Below are positions 16,415-25,464 of a DNA stretch of 43,298 bases, in pieces. Position numbers and translations under genes: made by a program. This DNA is from an uncultured Eubacteriales bacterium. GTDB taxonomy: Bacteria > Bacillota > Clostridia > Christensenellales > CAG-138. The notes under the pieces are model-generated. The model searched no databases and had not been told where the DNA came from. It saw only the letters and a program-made list of their open reading frames with translations. The DNA is taken from contig ONMC01000007.1 of the NCBI GenBank assembly GCA_900318745.1, forward strand, positions 1 through 43,298, in the 5' to 3' direction. Positions within the stretch are counted from its first letter, which is position 1. Each line of letters begins with the position of its first letter.

Positions 16415-16425
16415 TATGATATAAT
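16415..16425 (+). promoter_or_regulatory. -10 element placing the start site at the nagZ-like ATG
   Basis: A perfect TATAAT (16420-16425) is followed by six bases and then the ATG at 16432, so transcription from it would begin at or beside the start codon. No ribosome binding site exists. An overlapping TATGAT (16415-16420) is 17 bp from TTGGGT and is an alternative. Confidence 0.55.
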
Positions 16426-16431
16426 GCTATC

Positions 16432-17694
16432 ATGAAAAGAGTTTGTTATCTGCTTTTGATCGCGATTCTGCTGTTCGGATGCGTGCGTACGGCGGAGGAT
16501 CCGGTGGTTTTGCTGCCGACCGAAGCCGCATCGCCTGCGCCGACGCCTGCGCCGACGGACGCGCCGACTCCGGAACCCACGATCGAGCCGACGGCGGTCC
16601 CGACCGAAGCGCCTACGCCCGAACCCACGCGTTCGCCGGAGGAACGGCTGTATGCCTATATCGCGGGCATGACGACCGAGGAAAAGATCGGGCAGCTGTG
16701 CATGTTCGGCTTTTCCGGCACGCACACGATCAGCTCGGAGTTCCGGTCGATCCTTGCGGAATATGACATCGGCAGCGTGATCCTTTACGGGCAGAACATC
16801 GAACGGACAAACGCGGACGGCGGCTTTTCGCAGTGCAAAAAGCTGTCCGACAGCGTGAACGAGGCAAACCGCTCATCGATCCCGCTTCTGATCAGCACCG
16901 ACGTCGAGGGCGGCAGTGTGACCCGCTTCAAATGGAAGAAATCGCTTCTCAGCGCGCGTTCGCTCGGCAAAAAGAACGATCCGGACCTTGCGGAGGAGCA
17001 GTTTAAAACGATCGCGGAAGGACTTCTGCGCGCAGGCATCAACACGGACCTCGCGCCCTGTCTGGACGTGAGCGTCTCGCCGGAAAAGAGCTTTCTCAAC
17101 AAGCGCATCATCTCCGCGGACGCGTCGCGCGCGGGGCGCATCGGCGCCGCCTGCACGGACGGTCTGCACGAGGGCGGCTGCCTTTCGATCGTCAAGCATT
17201 TTCCGGGTCACGGCGCGACGACCGTCGATTCGCACGAGGACACGCCGATGGTGCATAAGACGCTCGACGAGCTGTACGAATACGAACTGGTGCCGTTTTC
17301 CGAGGTGCTGCCGAGCGCGGACGGCGTGATGGTGGCGCACATCCTGTATCCGTACATCGATGAAAAGCGCATCGCGAGCCAGTCGGAGGTGTTCATCACG
17401 GACGTCCTGCGCGGGCAGTTCGGATTCGAGGGGATCGTGATGAGCGACGATTTTCGCATGGCGGGTCTGCGCAGGCAGACGACGCTGAACAGGGCCGCGG
17501 TGCAGTTCATTCTTGCGGGCGGCGACCTGATCCTGTGCGGTGCGAACCATTCGTATCAGAGACAGATTCTGGAGGGGCTGTACGCCGCGGTCGAGGACGG
17601 CACGATCACGGAACAGCGGCTCGATGAAAGCGTATACCGGATCCTTTCGGCGAAGCAGCGCGCGACGGGATGGGACCCGTTTGAAAATGGATAA
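16432..17694 (+). CDS. Beta-N-acetylhexosaminidase (GH3, NagZ-like) lipoprotein
   Basis: This 420-aa enzyme is predicted to release N-acetylglucosamine from muropeptides outside the cell. It has a lipoprotein signal with Cys17 (LLFGC). A Pro/Thr/Glu linker (residues ~27-65) follows, then a single GH3 TIM barrel. Catalytic features are the KHFPGHG then TTVDSH loop, which carries the Asp-His acid/base dyad of NagZ-type enzymes, and the nucleophile Asp in IVMSDDFRM. The substrate pocket segment GINTDLAPCLDV is typical. It is the first gene of a plus-strand series; DUF1846 follows 13 bp later. No ribosome binding site precedes the ATG, and the transcript may be leaderless. Peptidoglycan recycling is the likely role. 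Confidence 0.9.
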   Translation: MKRVCYLLLIAILLFGCVRTAEDPVVLLPTEAASPAPTPAPTDAPTPEPTIEPTAVPTEAPTPEPTRSPEERLYAYIAGMTTEEKIGQLCMFGFSGTHTISSEFRSILAEYDIGSVILYGQNIERTNADGGFSQCKKLSDSVNEANRSSIPLLISTDVEGGSVTRFKWKKSLLSARSLGKKNDPDLAEEQFKTIAEGLLRAGINTDLAPCLDVSVSPEKSFLNKRIISADASRAGRIGAACTDGLHEGGCLSIVKHFPGHGATTVDSHEDTPMVHKTLDELYEYELVPFSEVLPSADGVMVAHILYPYIDEKRIASQSEVFITDVLRGQFGFEGIVMSDDFRMAGLRRQTTLNRAAVQFILAGGDLILCGANHSYQRQILEGLYAAVEDGTITEQRLDESVYRILSAKQRATGWDPFENG

Positions 17695-17707
17695 TGAGGA
17701 GTTTCAC

Positions 17708-19195
17708 ATGAAAAAGATCGGATTTGACAACGACAAATACCTTTCGATGCAATCGCAGAAGATCATCGAACGCATCGGACAGTTCGGGGACAAGCTGTAT
17801 CTGGAGTTCGGCGGCAAGCTGTTCGACGACTACCACGCTTCGCGCGTGCTGCCGGGCTTTGCGCCGGACAGCAAGATCCGCATGCTCGAAAAACTCAGGG
17901 ACAGCGCCGAGATCATCATCGCGATCCACGCGGGCGACATTGAGCACAACAAGGTGCGCAACGATCTGGACATCGCGTACGACCGCGAGGTCCTGCGGCT
18001 GATCGACATGTTCCGCAAAAAGGAACTGCTCGTTTCGGGCGTCGTCATCACGCGGTACAGCCATCAGCCTTCGGTCGACGCGTTTGCCGAAAAGCTCCGC
18101 CGTCTCGGCGTCAAGGTTTATCTCCACTATCCGATCGCGGGATATCCGCAGAATCCGTCGCTGATCCTGAGCGACGAGGGCTTCGGCAGGAACGAATTTG
18201 TCGAAACGACGCGTCCGCTCGTCGTCGTCACCGCGCCGGGACCGGGCAGCGGCAAGCTGGCCGTGTGCCTTTCGCAGGTCTATCAGGAGTACATGCGCGG
18301 CGTGCGCGCCGGCTACGCGAAGTTCGAGACGTTCCCGATCTGGAACCTGCCGGTGTCGCATCCGGTCAACCTCGCCTATGAAGCGGCGACGACCGACCTC
18401 GACGACGTGAACATGATCGACCCGTTCCATCTCGAAGCGTACGGCAAGATGACCACGAACTACAACCGCGACGTCGAATCGTTCCCGGTGCTGAACACGA
18501 TGTTCGAGCACATCTACGGCGCGTCTCCCTATCATTCGCCGACGGACATGGGCGTCAACATGGTCGGCTTCTGCATCACCGACGACGAAGCGGTGCGGCA
18601 TGCCGCATGCCAGGAGATCATCCGCCGCTATTACAGCGCGGCGTGCGCGTACAAGCGCGGCATCATCGGCAGAGAGCAGATCGACAAGGCGGAGTTCATC
18701 ATGTCGCGCGCGGGCGTGACGGTCGAGGACCGTCCGGTCGTGGCGGCGGCACTGCAGCGGGATCACGAGACCGGCGGCGCGGCGATGGCGATCGAACTGC
18801 CCGACGGCAGCATGGTCACCGGCAAGAACGGCACGATGATGGGCGCCGCGGCGGGCGCGATCGTGAACGCGCTGAAAGCGCTCGCGGGGATCCAGCCGGA
18901 CATCGATCTGATCGCGCCGATCGTGCTTCAGCCGATCCGCGAGCTCAAAACAAACCATTTCGGCAGCGAAAACCCGCGCCTGCACAGCGACGAGCTGCTG
19001 TATGCGCTTTCCATCTGCGCCACGACGAACCCGACGGCGGCGCGCGCCATGAAGGTGATCGGCGAGCTTCGCGGACTGGAAGCGCACTCGACCGTCATGC
19101 TTTCGCGCGTGGACCTCGAGGTCTACCGCCGCCTCGGCATCAACCTGACCTGCGAGCCGCAGCGCAAGACGAACCGGCTTTTTGACAAGAACTGA
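17708..19195 (+). CDS. DUF1846 family protein
   Basis: This 495-aa cytosolic protein is clearly of the DUF1846 family, from its N-terminus (KIGFDNDKYLSMQSQKI), FGGKLFDDYHASRVLPGF, the nucleotide-like segment VTAPGPGSGK and DMGVNMVGFCI. Family structures exist but no reaction is established to my knowledge. It is common in Firmicutes, and the glycine-rich loop suggests nucleotide or phosphate binding. The start at 17708 follows GAGGAG; an in-frame ATG at 17687 overlaps the previous stop. The stop TGA overlaps the next ATG, so it is translationally coupled to the YkuD gene. Confidence 0.9.
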   Translation: MKKIGFDNDKYLSMQSQKIIERIGQFGDKLYLEFGGKLFDDYHASRVLPGFAPDSKIRMLEKLRDSAEIIIAIHAGDIEHNKVRNDLDIAYDREVLRLIDMFRKKELLVSGVVITRYSHQPSVDAFAEKLRRLGVKVYLHYPIAGYPQNPSLILSDEGFGRNEFVETTRPLVVVTAPGPGSGKLAVCLSQVYQEYMRGVRAGYAKFETFPIWNLPVSHPVNLAYEAATTDLDDVNMIDPFHLEAYGKMTTNYNRDVESFPVLNTMFEHIYGASPYHSPTDMGVNMVGFCITDDEAVRHAACQEIIRRYYSAACAYKRGIIGREQIDKAEFIMSRAGVTVEDRPVVAAALQRDHETGGAAMAIELPDGSMVTGKNGTMMGAAAGAIVNALKALAGIQPDIDLIAPIVLQPIRELKTNHFGSENPRLHSDELLYALSICATTNPTAARAMKVIGELRGLEAHSTVMLSRVDLEVYRRLGINLTCEPQRKTNRLFDKN

Positions 19196-20223
19196 TGAAG
19201 CGATTTCTTTCCGTTTGTCTTCCGATCCTCTTTCTGATCGGCTGCGCCGTGCCGACGGGACAGCCGGTCGCTTTTGCAACCCCGGAGGAGGCAACGGTCG
19301 AAAGCGTACAGATCGAGCGGACGGAACAGCCGACGGCGGCGCCCACCGAAGCGCCGACGGTCGAACCGACCGAAGAACCCACGCCCGAACCCACGCCGGA
19401 ACCGACGCCGGAACCGACCGCAACGCCCGTGCCGTTTGTCGCGCTTGCGATTCCGCAGGACATGCGCGTGCGAAACGGGTTTACCGCCTCTCAAACGGAA
19501 GGGCTTGTCCGCCGCGACGCGGACGGCGCGTTCTTCCGGTACGGCTCGGCGGGCGGAACGGAACCGTGCTTCTTCCCCTGCGATGAAACCGGCGCGGTCG
19601 CGCCCGGCGAAGAGCCGACCGACACGGTCTGCATCGTGCCCGCGTACACGCCGACGGACAAGCCGAAAAAGGACGGCGCGCGGCAGCTGGTCGTGTATCT
19701 TGCCTCGCAGAGCGTCGTGGGATACATCGCCGAGGACGGCGACTGGGTGCAGGAACGCGTCATGATCTGTTCGAGCGGACGGCAGAAGCACGAAACGCCG
19801 ACCGGACATTTCAAGATCTATCAGCGCTATGAATACAAGGTGCTCGGCACCGGCGATACGCATTGCTACGGATTTTACGCATGCCGGTTCAAGGGGCATT
19901 ATCTGTTCCATTCGGTCCCGATCAGCTACGACGCGGGACGCAGTCAGAAGAAGGGGCACCGCATGTGCGAGATGCACAAGTTCGAAAAGCTCGGCACACC
20001 CGCGTCCGACGGCTGCGTGCGTCTGACCGTTGCGGACGCGAAGTGGGTCTATGAGATCAGCGAGCACGACACCGTCACGGTTTGGGTCACAAAGGACGCC
20101 GGCCCTTCGGCCGTCCGTCCGCCCGAGGTGATCTGGGAGGAGCCGTACACCGACAAAAACGGTCTCGGCTGGGATCCCACGGATCCGAACGAGGATAACC
20201 CGTATCTGAACGGGAACGCCTGA
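19195..20223 (+). CDS. L,D-transpeptidase (YkuD) lipoprotein
   Basis: This 342-aa lipoprotein has a lipobox LIGC (Cys16 or so), a Pro/Thr/Glu linker (about residues 40-80), a short domain of unknown type, and a C-terminal YkuD domain (~160-300). The active-site signature is intact: His in YLFHSVP, then ASDGCVRL with the catalytic Cys and Arg. Such enzymes form 3-3 crosslinks in peptidoglycan or attach proteins to it. The start is set by the 1-base overlap with the DUF1846 stop (TGATG). No separate ribosome binding site is seen, so coupling is likely. The tail (about 40 residues) is Pro/Asn/Asp-rich. Confidence 0.9.
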   Translation: MKRFLSVCLPILFLIGCAVPTGQPVAFATPEEATVESVQIERTEQPTAAPTEAPTVEPTEEPTPEPTPEPTPEPTATPVPFVALAIPQDMRVRNGFTASQTEGLVRRDADGAFFRYGSAGGTEPCFFPCDETGAVAPGEEPTDTVCIVPAYTPTDKPKKDGARQLVVYLASQSVVGYIAEDGDWVQERVMICSSGRQKHETPTGHFKIYQRYEYKVLGTGDTHCYGFYACRFKGHYLFHSVPISYDAGRSQKKGHRMCEMHKFEKLGTPASDGCVRLTVADAKWVYEISEHDTVTVWVTKDAGPSAVRPPEVIWEEPYTDKNGLGWDPTDPNEDNPYLNGNA

Positions 20224-20291
20224 CGCAAAGGCGGTTGTATTTCAAACGGCGATCCGATCGGATTAAAACGACAAAAAAAGGGGAGTTGAAC

Positions 20292-21071
20292 ATGTTTTGC
20301 AAAAAATGCGGGGCGTTTCTTCCGGAAGACGTCAAATTCTGCATCCATTGCGGCGCGCCGCTCGTGCGCGAACCGGAACCCGCAAAACAAGAACCGAATC
20401 CGGTGCGTCAGCAGCCGGCAGCGCCCGTGCAGTCGGGGTTTGCGGCGCCCGGGACAAAGCGTTCGATGCCTTTTGTGCTGCTGCTGTTCGCGCTTGCAAG
20501 CGGCGTTTTTCTGGAGAAGAGCCTCGCAGCGCTGCGCAGTTTGTTCTTCGGAGACTACCCCTTCGCTTTTCGGTATTATTTCGCAGCCGAGTACGCCGAT
20601 CTCTTTTTGCCGTTTTTGCTGCTGATCGCCGCCGTTTTGATGGTGATCTGGCTGGCAGACGGATATCAAAAGGGTGCGCGTCCCGTGCCGTGCGGCATCG
20701 CGTTCCTTTGCACGGCGCTGGCCTTGGCAGTCGTCGTTTCCACCTTTTTCAGAAGCGGACTGAACACCGCGGCGCTGTTCAGACACTGGATCAACATCGT
20801 TTACGCCGCGCTCCCTTCGGCTGCCGCAATTCTGTTTATCGTCTCCGGCATTCTTGCGTTTGCCGGAAAGCGGTTCCTTGCCACGGGACTGATCGGATCG
20901 ATTCTGTTCATCGCCTTCCGTGCATTTGATCTGTTCGTACACCTGCCCGTCGGACAGGGCGACATCCCGCCGGCTGCGGTCTTCAGTCTGGCGATTCCGT
21001 TCCTTTTCTATCTGTTCTTTGCGCTCGGTCTGATGCTCTTCTCGCTGAAATACCGTCCGACCGAACGCTGA
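20292..21071 (+). CDS. Zinc-ribbon multi-pass membrane protein (paralog A)
   Basis: The 259-aa protein starts with a zinc ribbon made of CKKCG and CIHCG separated by 12 residues. A Pro/Glu/Gln spacer follows, then about six membrane helices (residues ~55-255). The N-terminus is nearly the same as that of the protein at 24699-25391, and the two flank an ABC exporter pair. The ATG at 20292 has GGGGAG upstream. The function is unknown; zinc-ribbon membrane proteins of this kind are common beside transporters in Clostridia. An exporter accessory role is inference from position only. Confidence 0.75.
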   Translation: MFCKKCGAFLPEDVKFCIHCGAPLVREPEPAKQEPNPVRQQPAAPVQSGFAAPGTKRSMPFVLLLFALASGVFLEKSLAALRSLFFGDYPFAFRYYFAAEYADLFLPFLLLIAAVLMVIWLADGYQKGARPVPCGIAFLCTALALAVVVSTFFRSGLNTAALFRHWINIVYAALPSAAAILFIVSGILAFAGKRFLATGLIGSILFIAFRAFDLFVHLPVGQGDIPPAAVFSLAIPFLFYLFFALGLMLFSLKYRPTER

Positions 21072-21105
21072 CAGAGCGCGCCGACCGGCGCAGTATGAGG
21101 CACAC

Positions 21106-22827
21106 ATGGGCAAGCTTCGCGGATACATCCGTCCGTACATCTTTTATATCGCATTGACGATGATCATCAAGCTCGGCGGCGCGGTCGCTGAGCTTTTTGT
21201 ACCCTATTTTATGGAGCGCATCCTCAGAGAGGGTGTTGTGCCCGGGCAGCAGGGGCGCATCTGGTGGTACGGCGGGGCGATGCTGGCGTGCGCGGCGGCC
21301 TGTCTATTGATGAACATCATCGCAAACCGCATGTCGGCGAAGAGCTCCGGAAAGATCACGCAGAAGCTCCGCTTCGATCTGTTCGAAAAGCTGAATTCGC
21401 TCTCCGCGCGGCAGATGGACGAGCTGACGCTGCCGAGCGCCGAATCGCGGCTCACAAGCGACACCTATCGCGTCAACGAGTTTCTGGCAAGAGGACAGCG
21501 GCTCGGCATCCGCGCGCCGATTCTGCTGGTCGGCGGCGTGGTCATGATGCTGACGATGGAGCCGACGCTGGCGCTCGTGCTCGCGGCGCTGCTGCCGATC
21601 ATCGCGCTGACCGTGTGGCTTGTCACCAAAAAGAGCATTCCGCTCTATACAAAGGAGCAGAGCGAGCTCGACGACATGGTGCGCGTCGTGCAGGAGAACG
21701 TGACCGGCGTGCGCGTCATCAAGGCGCTGAGCAAGACGGACTATGAGCGCGCGCGGTTCGGACGTGTCAACGACGCGCTGAGCGCGACCGACACGAAGGC
21801 GGGCGCGGTCACGGCGATCAACAACCCCGTGGCGTCGCTGGTGCTGAACCTGGGGCTCACCGCGGTCGTCGTGGTCGGCGCGTATCGCGTATCCGGCGGG
21901 CACACCGGCGCGTCGGTCATCGTCGCGTTTCTGCAGTATTTCATCATGATCCTGAACGCCATGCTCGGCGTGACGCGCATCTTCATTCTGTCGTCGCGCG
22001 CGCAGGCGTCGGCGCTGCGCGTGGCGCACGTGCTGGAGCTTCCGAAGGAGCTGGAGCGCATCGAAGCGAAGCCCGCAGAAGCACAGGCGCCGCACATCGA
22101 GTTCCGCGACGTCACGTTCTCGTACACGGGCGTCGGCGAAAACCTTTCGCATCTGTCGTTCACGCTCGAACGCGGGCAGACGCTCGGTATCCTCGGCGCG
22201 ACCGGCTCCGGCAAAAGCACGGTCGTGAATCTTCTGATGCGCGTCTATGACGTCGGGTCCGGCGCGGTGTACATCGACGGGCAGGACGTGCGCGGGTTCG
22301 ACCGCGCGGCGCTGGCCGCAAAGTTCGGCGTCGTGTTCCAGAACGACTTCATCCACGAAGGCACGATCAAAGAAAACATCCGCTTCTTCCGCGACATTCC
22401 GGACGAGGCGATCGAGCGTGCGGCGAACGATGCGCAGGCGGCGGAGTTCATCCGCGGCAAGGACGGCGGCATGGACGCCGCGGTGTCGATCCGCGGCAAC
22501 AACCTGTCCGGCGGGCAGAAGCAGCGGCTTCTGATCGCGCGGGCGCTTGCGGGCGATCCCGAGATCCTGATCCTCGACGACGCGTCCTCCGCGCTCGACT
22601 ACCGCACCGACGCGGCGCTTCGAAAGGCGCTTCACGCGCGCGGCGCGGTCACCACGATCCTGATCGCGCAGCGCATCTCCTCGGTGCGGCACGCCGATCT
22701 GATCCTCGTGTTCGAGGACGGAAAGGTGATCGGCGCGGGCGATCACGACACGCTGCTCGAAACGTGCGCCGAATACCGGCTCATCGCGGAATCGCAGATG
22801 GGCACCGGAGAGGAGGCGGACGCATGA
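21106..22827 (+). CDS. ABC exporter half-transporter, degenerate-site partner (second pair)
   Basis: This 573-aa permease-ATPase has Walker A GATGSGKST, Q-loop VFQNDFIHEG, a canonical signature LSGGQKQR, and Walker B LILDDASSALD with Asp in place of the catalytic Glu. The switch His is replaced by Gln (LIAQRISS). This half therefore cannot hydrolyse ATP efficiently at its own site. The ATG at 21106 is preceded by GAGG. It lies 34 bp after the zinc-ribbon gene, and its stop overlaps the next start (ATGA). It resembles the regulatory half of heterodimeric multidrug exporters. Substrate unknown. Confidence 0.92.
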   Translation: MGKLRGYIRPYIFYIALTMIIKLGGAVAELFVPYFMERILREGVVPGQQGRIWWYGGAMLACAAACLLMNIIANRMSAKSSGKITQKLRFDLFEKLNSLSARQMDELTLPSAESRLTSDTYRVNEFLARGQRLGIRAPILLVGGVVMMLTMEPTLALVLAALLPIIALTVWLVTKKSIPLYTKEQSELDDMVRVVQENVTGVRVIKALSKTDYERARFGRVNDALSATDTKAGAVTAINNPVASLVLNLGLTAVVVVGAYRVSGGHTGASVIVAFLQYFIMILNAMLGVTRIFILSSRAQASALRVAHVLELPKELERIEAKPAEAQAPHIEFRDVTFSYTGVGENLSHLSFTLERGQTLGILGATGSGKSTVVNLLMRVYDVGSGAVYIDGQDVRGFDRAALAAKFGVVFQNDFIHEGTIKENIRFFRDIPDEAIERAANDAQAAEFIRGKDGGMDAAVSIRGNNLSGGQKQRLLIARALAGDPEILILDDASSALDYRTDAALRKALHARGAVTTILIAQRISSVRHADLILVFEDGKVIGAGDHDTLLETCAEYRLIAESQMGTGEEADA

Positions 22828-24590
22828 AGCAGGCTTCCGGAACGAAAAAGAACCGCGCAAAGCTTCTGAAGCGCATGTGGCAGTACATGGGCAGAAACCG
22901 GCTCATGATCGTGCTCGCCGTGCTGCTTTCCGCGGCGTCCTCGCTGCTGTCGCTGTACGGACCGAAGCTCTCGGGGCAGGCGATCAACGCGATCACCGAC
23001 CCGAACGGCGTCGATTTCAAAGTCGTTCTGACCTCGGCGGCATGGATGGCGGGATGCTATCTGCTGTCGAGCGGGTTCTCGTATCTGCTGCAGTACGTCA
23101 TGATCCGGCTTTCGCGCAGGGTCGCGAAGCAGATGCGGCACGACATCTTCGAAAATCTCACGCGGCTGCCGGTCGCGTACTTCGACAACCGGCAGGTCGG
23201 CGACATCGTCAGCGTCATCACCTACGACGTCGACACGGTCAACCAGTCGCTGGCGGCGGACGCGCTGCAGATCCTGCAGAGCACGATCACCGTTGCGGTT
23301 TCGCTTGTGATGATGCTCTCGATCGCGCCGATCCTCGTGCCCGTGTTTGCGGTCACGATCCCGATCACGATCCTGTTCACGCGCTGGCTTGCGAACCGCG
23401 TGCGCCCGATGTTCCGCTTCCGCTCGAAAAAGCTCGGCGAGCTCAACGGTTTCGTCGAGGAGATGCTCGGCGGGCAGAAGACCGTGCGCGCGTACGGGCG
23501 CGAAGAGGCGGTGCAGGAGAAGTTTGAGGAAAAGAACACCGAGGCGGTCAACGCCTATACGCGCGCCGAGGCGAACGGCACCGTCACCGGTCCGTCGGTC
23601 ACGTTCATCAACAACGTCTCGCTTGCGCTGGTATGCGTGATCGGTTCGTGGCTGTTCTTAAAGGGCAGGATCCGGCTCGGCGATCTTTCGAGCTTTGTGC
23701 AGTATTCGCGCAAGTTCTCCGGTCCGATCAACGAGGTCGCGAACATCATCGCCGAACTGCAGAGCGCGTTTGCGGCGGCGGAGCGCGTGTTCGCGCTGAT
23801 CGATGCGGAACCGGAGGCGGCGGACGCCGCGGATGCGAAGGAGCTTTCCGACGTGCGCGGCGACGTGCAGATCGACGGCGTCAATTTCTCCTATGACAAG
23901 GTCCGCCCGATCATCACCGGATTCGATCTTTCGGCGCCGCCGGGCTCGCTCATCGCGATCGTCGGACCGACCGGCGCGGGCAAGACGACGATCATCAACC
24001 TGCTGATGCGCTTTTACGACGTGGACAAGGGCGAGATCCGCGTCGACGGACAGCCGATCCGCTCCGTCACGCGCGCGTCGCTTCGGAAGGCGTATGCGAT
24101 GGTCCTGCAGGACACCTGGCTGTTCACCGGAACGATCTTCGACAACATCGCGTACGGCAAAAAGGACGCGACCGAAGCGGAGGTCGTCGCCGCAGCGAAG
24201 GCGGCGCATATCCACAGCTACATCTCGCGCCTGCCCGACGGCTACCGGACGGTGCTGTCCGACAACGGCGCGGGCATCAGCAAAGGACAGAAACAGCTTC
24301 TGACGATCGCGCGGGCGATGCTGTTGGATGCGAACATGCTGATCCTCGACGAGGCGACGAGCAACGTCGATACGCGCACCGAACAGCAGATCCAGGCGGC
24401 GATGCGCGAGCTGATGCAGGACAAGACCTGCTTCGTCATTGCGCACCGGCTCTCCACGATCCGCAACGCGGACAACATCCTCGTCATGCGAAACGGCAGG
24501 GTCGTCGAACAGGGCACGCACGACGCGCTGATGCAGACCGAAAGCTTCTATCGCGATCTCTATCGCGCGCAGTTCGAAAGCGAGCAGTAA
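22824..24590 (+). CDS. ABC exporter half-transporter, catalytically complete partner (second pair)
   Basis: This 588-aa permease-ATPase has Walker A GPTGAGKTT, Q-loop MVLQDTWLF, a divergent signature ISKGQKQ, Walker B LILDEATSNVD with catalytic Glu, and switch His in IAHRLST. The divergent signature complements the Asp-type Walker B of the upstream gene, as expected for an asymmetric heterodimer. The ATG at 22824 overlaps the previous stop by four bases, with GGAGAGGAGG upstream, so the two subunits are translationally coupled. The permease half has the usual six helices. The second zinc-ribbon gene follows with its own promoter. Confidence 0.93.
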   Translation: MKQASGTKKNRAKLLKRMWQYMGRNRLMIVLAVLLSAASSLLSLYGPKLSGQAINAITDPNGVDFKVVLTSAAWMAGCYLLSSGFSYLLQYVMIRLSRRVAKQMRHDIFENLTRLPVAYFDNRQVGDIVSVITYDVDTVNQSLAADALQILQSTITVAVSLVMMLSIAPILVPVFAVTIPITILFTRWLANRVRPMFRFRSKKLGELNGFVEEMLGGQKTVRAYGREEAVQEKFEEKNTEAVNAYTRAEANGTVTGPSVTFINNVSLALVCVIGSWLFLKGRIRLGDLSSFVQYSRKFSGPINEVANIIAELQSAFAAAERVFALIDAEPEAADAADAKELSDVRGDVQIDGVNFSYDKVRPIITGFDLSAPPGSLIAIVGPTGAGKTTIINLLMRFYDVDKGEIRVDGQPIRSVTRASLRKAYAMVLQDTWLFTGTIFDNIAYGKKDATEAEVVAAAKAAHIHSYISRLPDGYRTVLSDNGAGISKGQKQLLTIARAMLLDANMLILDEATSNVDTRTEQQIQAAMRELMQDKTCFVIAHRLSTIRNADNILVMRNGRVVEQGTHDALMQTESFYRDLYRAQFESEQ

Positions 24591-24639
24591 CGCCCGCACG
24601 CACGGCGGACCGTTTCGCGCGCTGTTTTCGCGCCGGCGC

Positions 24640-24668
24640 TTGCCATGCCGCGCGGTTTATGATACAAT
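24640..24668 (+). promoter_or_regulatory. Promoter of zinc-ribbon paralog B
   Basis: TTGCCA (24640-24645) and TACAAT (24663-24668) are 17 bp apart, about 30 bp before the ATG. Confidence 0.7.
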
Positions 24669-24698
24669 CATCGAAGAAATGATCCGGGGGGTATCAAC

Positions 24699-25391
24699 AT
24701 GTACTGTAAAAAATGCGGGGCGGAGATCCCCGACGACGTCAAATTCTGCTTACACTGCGGCGCACCGGTCGAAGAAAGCGCGAAGCCGGTCGAACCCGCA
24801 CCGGAGCAGCCGGGCAAGATACTGATCGCGCCGGCGATCCTTGCGGGACTTGCGCTGCTGTTCTCGCTGTACGGCGTGATCTCGTCGCAGATCGCCATGT
24901 CGTCGTTCGGCAGCTCGTTCCTCTTCACGATCAACCGTCTGCAGTCGCTGGTTTCGTATCTGTTCACGATCGCGGCGGAAGTGTTCGTGCTGCTGTACTG
25001 CCTCTTGCAGGCAAAGAAGCGCAAGGCATCCCTGTTCGGCGCCGCAAGTCTGATGCTCGTGCTGCTCGCGTTCGCCCACATCGTGTTCATGCTTGTGATC
25101 ACGACCGTGCACCGTCGCGCGATCAACGTGCAGACCGCGCTGATCCTGAACGCCGTGGACGTTGTGTTCGAACTCGCGGTGATCGTGCTGTTCCTGATCG
25201 CGGCGATCTTCGCGTTCAGAAACCGGATCGCAAAAACGGTCGTCATCATCGGCGCAAGCGTGCTGATCGTTTCGGCGCTTGTTGTGAGATTCGTGTATCT
25301 TGAGTCCGCTGCGAATCTGGTCAACCTGATCTTCGCGCTGCTGCTGCCGGTCGCGGTCCTGCTGGTCGGCATTCTGGCAAAGAAGAAATAA
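24699..25391 (+). CDS. Zinc-ribbon multi-pass membrane protein (paralog B)
   Basis: The 230-aa protein has an N-terminal zinc ribbon (CKKCG...CLHCG), a short Pro/Glu spacer and five or six hydrophobic helices (residues ~45-225), ending in a Lys-rich tail. Its ribbon matches paralog A at 20292-21071 almost residue for residue, while the membrane parts are diverged. The ATG at 24699 follows a GGGGGG run. It has its own sigma-A promoter and shares a bidirectional terminator with asnS. No function is known for this type of protein. Confidence 0.75.
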   Translation: MYCKKCGAEIPDDVKFCLHCGAPVEESAKPVEPAPEQPGKILIAPAILAGLALLFSLYGVISSQIAMSSFGSSFLFTINRLQSLVSYLFTIAAEVFVLLYCLLQAKKRKASLFGAASLMLVLLAFAHIVFMLVITTVHRRAINVQTALILNAVDVVFELAVIVLFLIAAIFAFRNRIAKTVVIIGASVLIVSALVVRFVYLESAANLVNLIFALLLPVAVLLVGILAKKK

Positions 25392-25427
25392 AAAACAGCT
25401 CCCCTGCAAAAAGGGGAGCGTTTTTTG
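25391..25427. terminator. Bidirectional intrinsic terminator between zinc-ribbon gene and asnS
   Basis: GCTCCCC (25399-25405) pairs with GGGGAGC (25414-25420). Ts follow on the plus strand (25422-25427), and a T-run follows on the minus strand (As at 25391-25396). A second hairpin with Ts lies at 25438-25466. Confidence 0.85.
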
Positions 25428-25464
25428 CTTTGAAGATCCGTCCTCTCTCGGGAGGGCGGGTTTT

